This document shows positions 24,529-32,664 of a stretch of DNA of 64,000 nt, piece after piece. Position 1 is the first letter of the stretch. Each line of letters begins with the position of its first letter. The translations under genes were made by a program, and so were the position numbers. This DNA is from Chitinophagales bacterium (GTDB taxonomy: Bacteria > Bacteroidota > Bacteroidia > Chitinophagales > Chitinophagaceae): the NCBI GenBank assembly GCA_020636575.1, contig JACJXP010000002.1:186001-250000 (forward strand), written 5' to 3'. A model generated the notes under the pieces. The model was given only the letters and a program-made list of their open reading frames with translations. It was not told where the DNA came from and did not search any database.

Positions 24529-26154
24529 TTAGCTATATAACTCAGTACGCATAGTCTTTACCCTTTCATCTTCCAGGTATTCATCAAAGGTCATCAGCCT
24601 ATCAATAATGCCTTTAGGTGTTAACTCAATGATGCGGTTAGCAACAGTTTGCATGAACGTATGGTCATGACTGGTTAATAAAACCACGCCTTTATAGTCG
24701 GTACATTGTTCGTTAAAGCTTTGAATGCTTTCGAGATCAAGGTGGTTGGTAGGCTGATCCAATACAACAAGGTTCGGGTTTTGCAACATCATTCTGCTGA
24801 GCATACAACGAACCTTTTCTCCACCGCTTAATACGTTTGTTTTCTTCAACACATCATCACCACTGAAAAGCATTTTGCCAAGGAAGCCCCTCAGGAAAGG
24901 TTCATCAACATCTGTAACATGTGGTGGCACATACTGGCGAAGCCAGTCCATCAGGTTTAATTCTTTTTCAAAATACTGGCTATTCTCAGATGGCAGGTAA
25001 GCATGAGTGACGGTGCTGCCCCATTCATAGGAACCGCTATCCGCTACTTCTTCTGCATTAATAATATCAAAGAAATGAGTAACGGCCAATGGGTCACGGC
25101 TCAGGATAGCGATCTTATCGCCTTTATTAACAGTAAAGGTCACATCACTGAACAACACCCTGTCATCAACTGTTTTCTTCAGCTTCTCTACATTCAATAT
25201 CTGGTTGCCCACTTCACGAAGTGGCTGAAAAATAATACCGGGGTATTTTCTGTAACTAGGTTCTATTTCCTCAATGGTCAGTTTTTCCAATGCCTTTTTT
25301 CTGGATGTAGCCTGTTTGCTTTTTGAGGCATTGGCACTGAATCGGGCAATGAAGTCGAGCAATGCCTGCCGCTTCTCTTCTGTTTTTTTATTCTTGTCAT
25401 TGACCTGGCGGGCCATCAGTTGAGATGACTCATACCAGAAAGTATAGTTACCGGTGAATATTTTTATTTTCTGACGATCCACATCTGCCACATGGGTACA
25501 TACTGCATCCAGGAAGTGACGGTCGTGGCTCACTACCAATACAATGTTCTCATAATCTGCGAGGAAATTCTCCAGCCAGCTGATCGTTTCAATATCCAGG
25601 CCGTTGGTAGGCTCATCCAGTAATAAAATATCGGGATTGCCAAAAAGAGCCTGTGCCAATAATACCCTTACTTTAAGATTTGAAGGGATATCCTTCATTA
25701 GCGACTGTTGATATTCATCCACCACTCCCAGTTCACTCAGTAAGGTTGCGGCATCACTGTCGGCAGTATATCCGCCCATTTCGCCAAACTCTGCTTCCAG
25801 TTCACCGGCCCGCATCCCGTCTTCTTCTGTAAAATCAGCCAATGCATAAATACTTTCTCTTTCCTTCATTACAGACCAAAGCTTTGTATGCCCCATCATC
25901 ACAGTATTCAAAACGGTCTCCTCATCAAACTCAAAATGGTTTTGTTTCAGCACAGCCATTCTTTCACCGGGGGTAATATCTACTGCTCCTTTATTGGGTT
26001 CTATTTCCCCGCTCAGTATCTTCAGGAAAGTACTTTTCCCGGCACCATTGGCGCCTATCACCCCATAACAATTCCCTTTGGTGAAGTTCAGGTTTACCTC
26101 TTCAAACAATACCCTTTTGCCATACGCAAGCTTCAGGTCCTTAACACTGATCAT
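24529..26154 (-). CDS. ABC-F family ATPase (YbiT-like) with one degenerate ATP site
   Basis: ABC-F proteins are soluble twin ATPases that bind the ribosomal E site and help translation. The first domain has an intact Walker A (GANGAGKST, 34-42) and Walker B (LLLDEPTN), but its signature is replaced by SNLKVRV. The second domain has no Walker A (SRDPLAVTHF in its place). It keeps the LSGGEK signature but has Gln for the catalytic Glu (VVLDQPTNHLD). So one composite site should bind and hydrolyse ATP and the other should not. The 541-residue length and ending fit the YbiT group. A -7 box (TACCTTTG, reverse strand, 26178-26185) lies upstream. Confidence 0.9.
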   Translation of the reverse strand: MISVKDLKLAYGKRVLFEEVNLNFTKGNCYGVIGANGAGKSTFLKILSGEIEPNKGAVDITPGERMAVLKQNHFEFDEETVLNTVMMGHTKLWSVMKERESIYALADFTEEDGMRAGELEAEFGEMGGYTADSDAATLLSELGVVDEYQQSLMKDIPSNLKVRVLLAQALFGNPDILLLDEPTNGLDIETISWLENFLADYENIVLVVSHDRHFLDAVCTHVADVDRQKIKIFTGNYTFWYESSQLMARQVNDKNKKTEEKRQALLDFIARFSANASKSKQATSRKKALEKLTIEEIEPSYRKYPGIIFQPLREVGNQILNVEKLKKTVDDRVLFSDVTFTVNKGDKIAILSRDPLAVTHFFDIINAEEVADSGSYEWGSTVTHAYLPSENSQYFEKELNLMDWLRQYVPPHVTDVDEPFLRGFLGKMLFSGDDVLKKTNVLSGGEKVRCMLSRMMLQNPNLVVLDQPTNHLDLESIQSFNEQCTDYKGVVLLTSHDHTFMQTVANRIIELTPKGIIDRLMTFDEYLEDERVKTMRTELYS

Positions 26155-26177
26155 GATGTTTTTCTTTTTTGAAGGCG

Positions 26178-26185
26178 CAAAGGTA
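26178..26185 (-). promoter_or_regulatory. -7 box upstream of the ABC-F gene
   Basis: Reverse strand TACCTTTG, a perfect TAnnTTTG match, 23 bases before the ATG. The -33 element is not obvious. Confidence 0.5.
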
Positions 26186-26235
26186 CGTCAATTCATTTTT
26201 TTATCCGGAGATAACCAGGTAGTAGATGCAAATAA

Positions 26236-26261
26236 AAAGTCCCGCCAACCGGCGGGACTTT
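26236..26261 (-). terminator. Rho-independent terminator after the T9SS metalloprotease gene
   Basis: An 11-bp perfect stem (AAAGTCCCGCC/GGCGGGACTTT, loop AACC) is followed on the reverse strand by TTTTTATTTG. Confidence 0.9.
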
Positions 26262-26282
26262 GAAGAAGTGTTTATTGGTCTT

Positions 26283-29200
26283 TTATCTTTCTAAAACAAC
26301 TTTGAAAGTCTTACTGCTATATCCGTTCTGAGTGCTGTACACCATTACATGATATACGCCACCAGAATGAACAGACATATCCATGCTGATAATGCTTCCG
26401 TAACCCAGACCACTGAATGCTTTTTGCTGCACTATTCGGCCCTGGCTGTCATATATCTGGATACCTACCTGGCTATACAGGTCTGTATTCAGTTTCACCC
26501 TGAACTGACCATCGGTCGGGTTCGGGTAAAGTACAACAGCAGGATATTGATCAAGCCTGAGATGACGCTCAGCACATTCATTCACCTGTATCACCCTGTT
26601 TTGAGTAGACACACAACCTGCATTTGTAGCAGTATAGGTTATGGTAGCTGCACCAATTCCGGCTGCTGACGGACTGAATGTAGAACCCGATACTCCAGCA
26701 CCGCTAAAGGCGCCACCCGCCGGTGATCCGCTTAATGTGATAGATGCATCAGATACACAGACCACTGTTGGTATTGAACCTAAAGTGATCACCGGATATG
26801 TATTAACAGTGAGGGTCGCAGCATTAGATGTTACAGATCCGCAACCTGCTGTTACAATAACACGATACTGGTAACCGCTGGCTCCGGCTGTTGCTAAGCT
26901 CACTGAATAGGATGAAGAAGTAGCACCTGTTAAATTTATCCAGCTGCTGCCGCCATTAGTACTCACCTGCCATTGGTAGGTTAGTGAGCCGATACCTGTT
27001 GTTGCTACCACACTGAAGGTGTTACCCTGGCTTTCGCAGATAGTAGCACTTTGTGGCTGTGCAGTGATCTGCGGGAAGGTATTAACAGTAAGGCTTGCCG
27101 CTGTGGTTGTTCCCGGGTTACAAGGAGGATTAGAAACCACACAACGATACTGGTAGGTGTTCATAGAAGGTGTTACACCGGTCAGAGACAAGGTGTTTGT
27201 AGTTGCACCTGAATAAACACCACCATTTGAAACATCAGTCCAGCTTCCACCACCATTGGTACTTACCTGCCATTGATAGCTTAAGCCTGTTCCGCTTGCT
27301 GCTGCTGCAAAGCTGGTATTGGTTCCTTCGCAAATTGTTTTGTTTGTTGGATTACCTGTGATGGTAATATCTGATGAAACAGAAAGCAATGCTGCTGCGG
27401 ATGTAACTGCAGGAGGACATGAACCTGTTACGACACAACGGTACATGTTACCATTCTCCCCGGTTGTAGTTGCAGCGATGCTATATGTGCTTGCAGTTTC
27501 CCCAGGTATATTTGAGTAATTAGATCCACCATCTGTGCTTACCTGCCATTGATAAGTAAGTCCTGATCCGGTTGCAGTTACACTGAACATAGCGCCACTA
27601 CCAGAGCAAAGACTTAATCCTGCAGGATCAGCCGTGATCGCCGGGGGCACATTAACGGTTAAAGTAGCAGCGTTAGATGTAGTGCTTCCGCACTGACCTG
27701 ATACGATACAACGATATTGATTGCCGTTTAATGCAGTAGTAACACCGGTAATGCTATACGAGGTTGAGGTAGCACCAGATATATTACTCCAGTTGCTTCC
27801 GCCATCTGTACTTAATTGCCACTGATAGGTTCCGGATGAAACAACACTGAAGCTTGCATTACCACCTTCACAAACCGTCTGGCTTGCTGGTTGAGTAGTA
27901 ATTGACGGACCACTGCCGGCGTTAATAGTAAACGTCAAATCAGCTGTTTGGTTAGGTGCTCCACTGGCGACGCCGGTAATAGTAACAGTATAAGTACCTG
28001 CAGCAAGAGTGTTGGTATTATTTAATGTAACTACACTGCTGCTACCAGGTGTTACCGGGTTAGTACCGAATGTAACGTTGGTACCGGCAGGCACACCACC
28101 AGTTGCTGACAGAGTGATCGGGTTTGTAAATCCACCATTAGAAATAGTCGGTAATGTTACATTCATACTTGCCGGAGCAGGGCATGATGCTGTTGCCGGG
28201 CTAGTAGCGCCAAAACTGAACCCAAATGGCGGAGGCACAATTGAGATATTAGCATTATTGATATCAAAGAATATATTACCGATTGCCTCTACCTTGATCC
28301 TGCCCTGGGAGGTAAGTGTAAGTGGTACAGTAAATGATTCTGAACCGTCATTAGGTGTGCTGGCAATTAGCGTCGAGAATGTATTTCCACCATCAGTAGA
28401 GAAACTGATCTTAACATTGGCACAGTTAATAGGAGCGCCGGTAGTACCATTCACAGACCATGTAACTATATGAGATGATCCAGCATCCAAACTAACAGGG
28501 CTGTTCTGAGATGTGATCAGGAATGGACCCGTACTTGCATCCACAGTAACTACCATATCATCAAAATCCGTTTGACCAACCTCGAAAGTTCCTGAATTAT
28601 AAGGCCTGTTATCTCTCACAGTCAGGCGGAAGTTCAATGTTCTTGCAACAGAGCTTAATGCTTCAATATTTGCAATCGCATCTCCACCAGGTAATGGAGG
28701 CGTAATAGAGTTACCTGCCAGAATAGTTGACAATCTTGGCATTAACCGAATAGGTGAATTAACGTCTTTAAACGACAACCAGTTGGGTCCAATTGTTTTT
28801 GTGGGACTTGCCACACTATTGTTACCGGTAGTTGCACCTGTACCATTGTCATTTTGCTCCCAGCAATAGGTCAATACATCACCGGCATCAACATCCGTAG
28901 CGGACCCAATTAATGCAAAAGGAGTACTGATAGGAATAGTATAATCTGAACCGGCATTAGCATCAGGAGTAGCATTAATGCCTGTTAGGGATGTTGTGAT
29001 TGGGCATGATTTACCGGCGAGGTTCACCTGTATCTGTTGAATAGAAGTTTCATGAAAAATATCTATAGAGTGAGGGGCCACATCCTGGGCTGTAATACCC
29101 GCATAACCCATGATCGTAATACCGGAACCTACCTCTTTGTTTTGCCCGGTGCCTTCATTTGACATGGAGAAAGTATGATTAGCTCCTAACTGGTGACCTA

Positions 29201-30260
29201 CTTCATGTGCCACATAGTCAATGTCAAAATTATCACCCATCGGGATACCGTCTGCAGGAGAAGTGATACCTCTACCCTTCTGACCATCAACACAAACACA
29301 ACCAATACAACCCGCATTACCACCACCACCGGAAGCACCAAACATGTGACCGATATCATAATTGGCTTCGCCAACATTCGCAGTAAGTGCAGCCTGCAAC
29401 TGGTTATTCCAGTTAGATAAAGATGTGTAAGGATCTGTAGCAGGATTAAAATATATAACGTTACCTGTAGTTGGTATCAGGTTCAGGTGTAAAGCGAGAT
29501 CCTTTTCATACACACCATTACAACGGGAAAGAGTGCCATTGAATGCAGCCAGTACAATTGCTGTATCAGCTGGGGTACCTGCTGTAGTTGCACCAAACCA
29601 AAGAGCATATTCCCCGTTACAGGATTGTGCCAGGCGCATTGTCTTTAACTGGCCGGCATTGCTTTCAATAACATTTCCCCTGTTAACTTGTGAGTTGATA
29701 TCAGCAAACATCTGCTGATCTTCAGTACTACATGTCCAGGGAAGGCTTCCCTTTGCCCTGTGCGACTTATATACTGCATATACTCTCAGGTCGCTAGAAT
29801 AAGGCTCTATGAACTCATTATCCTGGCCAGCCCTGAAAACCATTGACTGAATTCCCTGCTGGGGCGAAATACTTAACTTAAGTGTAGCAGAGGGATCTGT
29901 GATCCCTTTACCGGAAAAAGCCCTGATCTCTGGGTATTTTGCCTGTAATGCAGGATCAAAATTTGATGCTTCCACTACCCTAAACAATTCCAGGTTCCCT
30001 TCTGCATTGGGTAAAGCAATAGTTACAGATCTCCCGGGAACTTGTGCCCCGGTAATGCTGAGAAGTTGCTGGCTGATGGAAACCATATCAACATCAAACA
30101 ACTTGTATTGTTGTGGAAATGTCTGCCTTGCAACAGCTTTGTGTGTTGTAATACCATTATCATCGGCTCTTGAAGACCAATACCTTTGTTGGGCAAAGGT
30201 AATTTGAGAAAAGCCGGTAAATAAGATAACAGTAAATAATAGCTTGTAAAATTTTCTCAT
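26283..30260 (-). CDS. T9SS-sorted metzincin metalloprotease with Ig-like repeats
   Basis: The 1325-residue exported enzyme starts with a signal peptide (cleavage near TFAQ) and a propeptide-like region. The reprolysin-like (M12B) catalytic domain has the zinc motif HEVGHQLGANH near residue 348 and a downstream GSGITIMGYAGI Met-turn. A beta domain follows, and then four Ig-like repeats of about 90 residues from about 782 to 1148. Each repeat has a Cys pair and the SYQWQ/YRC pattern. A PKD-like domain and a type A sorting domain (VVLYPNPTDGQF to the end) complete it. It is probably anchored on or released from the cell surface to degrade protein. Confidence 0.92.
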   Translation of the reverse strand: MRKFYKLLFTVILFTGFSQITFAQQRYWSSRADDNGITTHKAVARQTFPQQYKLFDVDMVSISQQLLSITGAQVPGRSVTIALPNAEGNLELFRVVEASNFDPALQAKYPEIRAFSGKGITDPSATLKLSISPQQGIQSMVFRAGQDNEFIEPYSSDLRVYAVYKSHRAKGSLPWTCSTEDQQMFADINSQVNRGNVIESNAGQLKTMRLAQSCNGEYALWFGATTAGTPADTAIVLAAFNGTLSRCNGVYEKDLALHLNLIPTTGNVIYFNPATDPYTSLSNWNNQLQAALTANVGEANYDIGHMFGASGGGGNAGCIGCVCVDGQKGRGITSPADGIPMGDNFDIDYVAHEVGHQLGANHTFSMSNEGTGQNKEVGSGITIMGYAGITAQDVAPHSIDIFHETSIQQIQVNLAGKSCPITTSLTGINATPDANAGSDYTIPISTPFALIGSATDVDAGDVLTYCWEQNDNGTGATTGNNSVASPTKTIGPNWLSFKDVNSPIRLMPRLSTILAGNSITPPLPGGDAIANIEALSSVARTLNFRLTVRDNRPYNSGTFEVGQTDFDDMVVTVDASTGPFLITSQNSPVSLDAGSSHIVTWSVNGTTGAPINCANVKISFSTDGGNTFSTLIASTPNDGSESFTVPLTLTSQGRIKVEAIGNIFFDINNANISIVPPPFGFSFGATSPATASCPAPASMNVTLPTISNGGFTNPITLSATGGVPAGTNVTFGTNPVTPGSSSVVTLNNTNTLAAGTYTVTITGVASGAPNQTADLTFTINAGSGPSITTQPASQTVCEGGNASFSVVSSGTYQWQLSTDGGSNWSNISGATSTSYSITGVTTALNGNQYRCIVSGQCGSTTSNAATLTVNVPPAITADPAGLSLCSGSGAMFSVTATGSGLTYQWQVSTDGGSNYSNIPGETASTYSIAATTTGENGNMYRCVVTGSCPPAVTSAAALLSVSSDITITGNPTNKTICEGTNTSFAAAASGTGLSYQWQVSTNGGGSWTDVSNGGVYSGATTNTLSLTGVTPSMNTYQYRCVVSNPPCNPGTTTAASLTVNTFPQITAQPQSATICESQGNTFSVVATTGIGSLTYQWQVSTNGGSSWINLTGATSSSYSVSLATAGASGYQYRVIVTAGCGSVTSNAATLTVNTYPVITLGSIPTVVCVSDASITLSGSPAGGAFSGAGVSGSTFSPSAAGIGAATITYTATNAGCVSTQNRVIQVNECAERHLRLDQYPAVVLYPNPTDGQFRVKLNTDLYSQVGIQIYDSQGRIVQQKAFSGLGYGSIISMDMSVHSGGVYHVMVYSTQNGYSSKTFKVVLER
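26815..27915 (-). repeat. Four tandem Ig-like-domain coding repeats
   Basis: Inside the metalloprotease gene, four units of roughly 270-285 bases repeat with recognisable DNA similarity; for example, versions of CTTACCTGCCATTGATA recur once per unit. The units start near 27915, 27650, 27372 and 27087 (reverse strand). Such arrays can change copy number by recombination. Confidence 0.75.
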
Positions 30261-30372
30261 AAATGAAATTTTGTTTTAAACATTTTCTGTGAATTCAAGC
30301 AATCTTTATAATCTCCCGTTAAAATTAATGATTATTAATATTTCTATCTCAAATTTTCAGCTTTGCCAAAGC

Positions 30373-30405
30373 AAAACCCCGTTTCTGATGCAGAAACGGG
30401 GTTTT
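30373..30405. terminator. Strong bidirectional terminator between groEL and the metalloprotease gene
   Basis: A 15-bp perfect stem (AAAACCCCGTTTCTG/CAGAAACGGGGTTTT) with an ATG loop. It lies 40 bases after the groEL stop codon (reverse strand). Confidence 0.92.
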
Positions 30406-30444
30406 AAAGTTAAATGGTTGCTCTGAACAACCAGATATATTAAA

Positions 30445-32079
30445 TTAATATCCCATACCACCCATATCCGGAGCAGGGTGAGCATGACCAGCTTCTTCTT
30501 TCTTAGGCTTGTCAGCTACCACACATTCAGTGGTCAGCAACATACCTGCAATTGAAGCTGCATTTTCCAATGCTATACGGGTTACTTTGGTAGGATCGAT
30601 AACACCGGCTTTCAACAGGTTCTCATACTCTTCAGTACGGGCATTGAATCCAAAATCAGCCTTTCCTTCTTTCACTTTCTGTACAACAATAGAACCTTCG
30701 ATACCTGCATTAGCGACGATCTGGCGAAGAGGCTCTTCCAGTGAACGCTTAACGATAGCAACACCAGTAGTTTCATCTTCGTTAGCACCCTTCAATTTTT
30801 CAAGGGATTCAACGGCACGGATAAAGGCAATACCACCTCCGGGTACAATACCTTCTTCTACCGCAGCTCTTGTAGCATGTAATGCATCATCCACACGGTC
30901 TTTTTTCTCTTTCATTTCTACTTCAGTAGCAGCACCTACATTCAGTACAGCCACGCCACCACTTAATTTAGCAAGGCGTTCCTGAAGTTTTTCTTTATCA
31001 TAGTCAGAAGTAGTCACTTCTATTTGTGCTTTGATCTGGTTGATACGGGCATTGATATCATCTTTTTTACCCTTACCACCTACAACAGTTGTGTTGTCTT
31101 TGTCAATAGATACTGAGGAAGCTTGTCCAAGGTAGCTAAGGTCTGCATTCTCCAGTTTGTAACCCTGCTCTTCGCTGATCACAATACCTTTTGTCAGCAC
31201 AGCAATATCCTGCAGCATTTCTTTTCTGCGGTCACCAAAACCGGGAGCTTTAACAGCGGCCACTTTCAGTGTTCCACGCAATTTGTTTACCACTAATGTT
31301 GCCAGTGCTTCACCTTCCAGGTCTTCTGCAATGATCAATAACGGACGGCCACCTTGTGCTACTTTTTCAAGAATGTGCAGGATGTCCTTCATATTGCTGA
31401 TCTTTTTGTCATAGATCAGGATATAAGGATTCTCCAGTTCTGCTTCCATCTTTTCGCTGTTGGTAACAAAATAAGGAGAGATATAACCTCTGTCGAACTG
31501 CATACCTTCTACAATGTCGATACCCGTCTCCGTACCTCTTGCCTCTTCTACAGTGATCACACCTTCCTTACCCACTTTTTTCATTGCTTCAGCGATCAGC
31601 TTACCGATCTCTGCATCATTGTTTGCAGAAATAGTAGCCACCTGCTGGATCTTGCTGTTGTCGTTACCAACAGTCTGAGACTGAGTTTTCAGGTTCTCGA
31701 TTATTTTAGCTACAGCTTTATCTATTCCTCTTTTCAGGTCCATTGGGTTAGAACCCGCAGCTACCATCTTTAATCCTTCGCTGATGATGGATTGAGCTAA
31801 CACAGTAGCCGTAGTAGTACCATCACCTGCCACATCAGCAGTTTTGGATGCTACTTCTTTTACCATCTGGGCTCCCATATTTTCAATAGGGTCTTCCAGT
31901 TCAATTTCTTTTGCTACGGTAACACCATCTTTGGTTACAGAAGGTGCACCAAATTTTTTCTCTAATACTACGTTACGTCCTTTAGGACCAAGGGTCACTT
32001 TTACCGCATTGGCCAGAACATCAACGCCTTTTTTCATTTTATTTCTCGCTTCGATATCGAAAAAGAGTTGCTTTGCCAT
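30445..32079 (-). CDS. groL: Chaperonin GroEL (60 kDa)
   Basis: GroEL forms the double-ring cage that, with GroES, folds newly made proteins using ATP. The 544 residues include the ATP-binding DGTTTATVLAQSI region near 87-99 and the conserved KKISNMKDILHILE apical segment. The equatorial GGGIAFIRAVESLEKL follows near 414. The C-terminus ends MGGMGY, a short form of the usual Gly-Gly-Met tail. It follows groES by 40 bases and forms the standard groES-groEL operon, ended by a very strong terminator. Confidence 0.98.
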   Translation of the reverse strand: MAKQLFFDIEARNKMKKGVDVLANAVKVTLGPKGRNVVLEKKFGAPSVTKDGVTVAKEIELEDPIENMGAQMVKEVASKTADVAGDGTTTATVLAQSIISEGLKMVAAGSNPMDLKRGIDKAVAKIIENLKTQSQTVGNDNSKIQQVATISANNDAEIGKLIAEAMKKVGKEGVITVEEARGTETGIDIVEGMQFDRGYISPYFVTNSEKMEAELENPYILIYDKKISNMKDILHILEKVAQGGRPLLIIAEDLEGEALATLVVNKLRGTLKVAAVKAPGFGDRRKEMLQDIAVLTKGIVISEEQGYKLENADLSYLGQASSVSIDKDNTTVVGGKGKKDDINARINQIKAQIEVTTSDYDKEKLQERLAKLSGGVAVLNVGAATEVEMKEKKDRVDDALHATRAAVEEGIVPGGGIAFIRAVESLEKLKGANEDETTGVAIVKRSLEEPLRQIVANAGIEGSIVVQKVKEGKADFGFNARTEEYENLLKAGVIDPTKVTRIALENAASIAGMLLTTECVVADKPKKEEAGHAHPAPDMGGMGY

Positions 32080-32119
32080 AATTATGTGATTTGAAATGTT
32101 TTAAAATAGAATGGACTCA

Positions 32120-32401
32120 TTAAACAATTGCCAGGATATCTGACTCTCTCATAATAAGAAAATCTTCACCATCGATCTGGATCTCTGTACCTGCATATTT
32201 ACCATATAATACAGTGTCGCCTGACTTTACAGTAACAGGTTCGTCTTTTTTACCGGGGCCTGCTGCCACCACAATACCACGCTGTGGTTTTTCCTTTGCT
32301 GTATCAGGGATAATGATGCCGCCTGCTGTTTTTTCTTCTGCGGCTGCTGCTCTTACAATTACCCTGTCGTGAAGTGGGGTAACATTGACTTTTTTAGCCA
32401 T
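32120..32401 (-). CDS. groS: Co-chaperonin GroES (10 kDa)
   Basis: GroES is the heptameric lid of GroEL. The 93-residue protein has the N-terminal PLHDRVIVRAAAAEEKTAGG strand with the mobile loop (GGIIIPDTAKEKPQRG) and the GDTVLYGKYAGTEI segment. It is the first gene of the operon. No CIRCE operator was found upstream, so heat-shock control here is not by the HrcA/CIRCE pair, or the operator has diverged. Confidence 0.98.
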   Translation of the reverse strand: MAKKVNVTPLHDRVIVRAAAAEEKTAGGIIIPDTAKEKPQRGIVVAAGPGKKDEPVTVKSGDTVLYGKYAGTEIQIDGEDFLIMRESDILAIV

Positions 32402-32452
32402 AGTTGTATTGATTTTGAATGATTTAAAAGTTTATTTCCCTGTTGGGGACGG

Positions 32453-32498
32453 CGAAGGTACAGGAAATACTATGCCGTAGATTTCGAATCAGCAAAAA
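32453..32498 (-). promoter_or_regulatory. Candidate promoter of groES-groEL
   Basis: On the reverse strand TTTTTG (32498-32493) is followed 20 bases later by TAGTATTT and then by TACCTTCG (32460-32453), which is one mismatch from TAnnTTTG. Either could serve as the -7 box, so the exact start is uncertain. Confidence 0.35.
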
Positions 32499-32664
32499 TT
32501 TCAGTTTTTAGGTTCAAACTGGCAAAATCCTTGCGATAAAGACGAAAATATTTCCGGCTTTGTGACAAAATTGCACTTTCACTTATTCACATACCTGAAA
32601 AAAGAATGCCCGGTCGACTAAACGCAAAAAATTATCTTGACCAGATTATAAAAACCCCGACATT

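Noticed and set aside
32402..32664. CIRCE operator upstream of groES-groEL
   Set aside because: No TTAGCACTC with matching GAGTGCTAA arm is present in the spacer.
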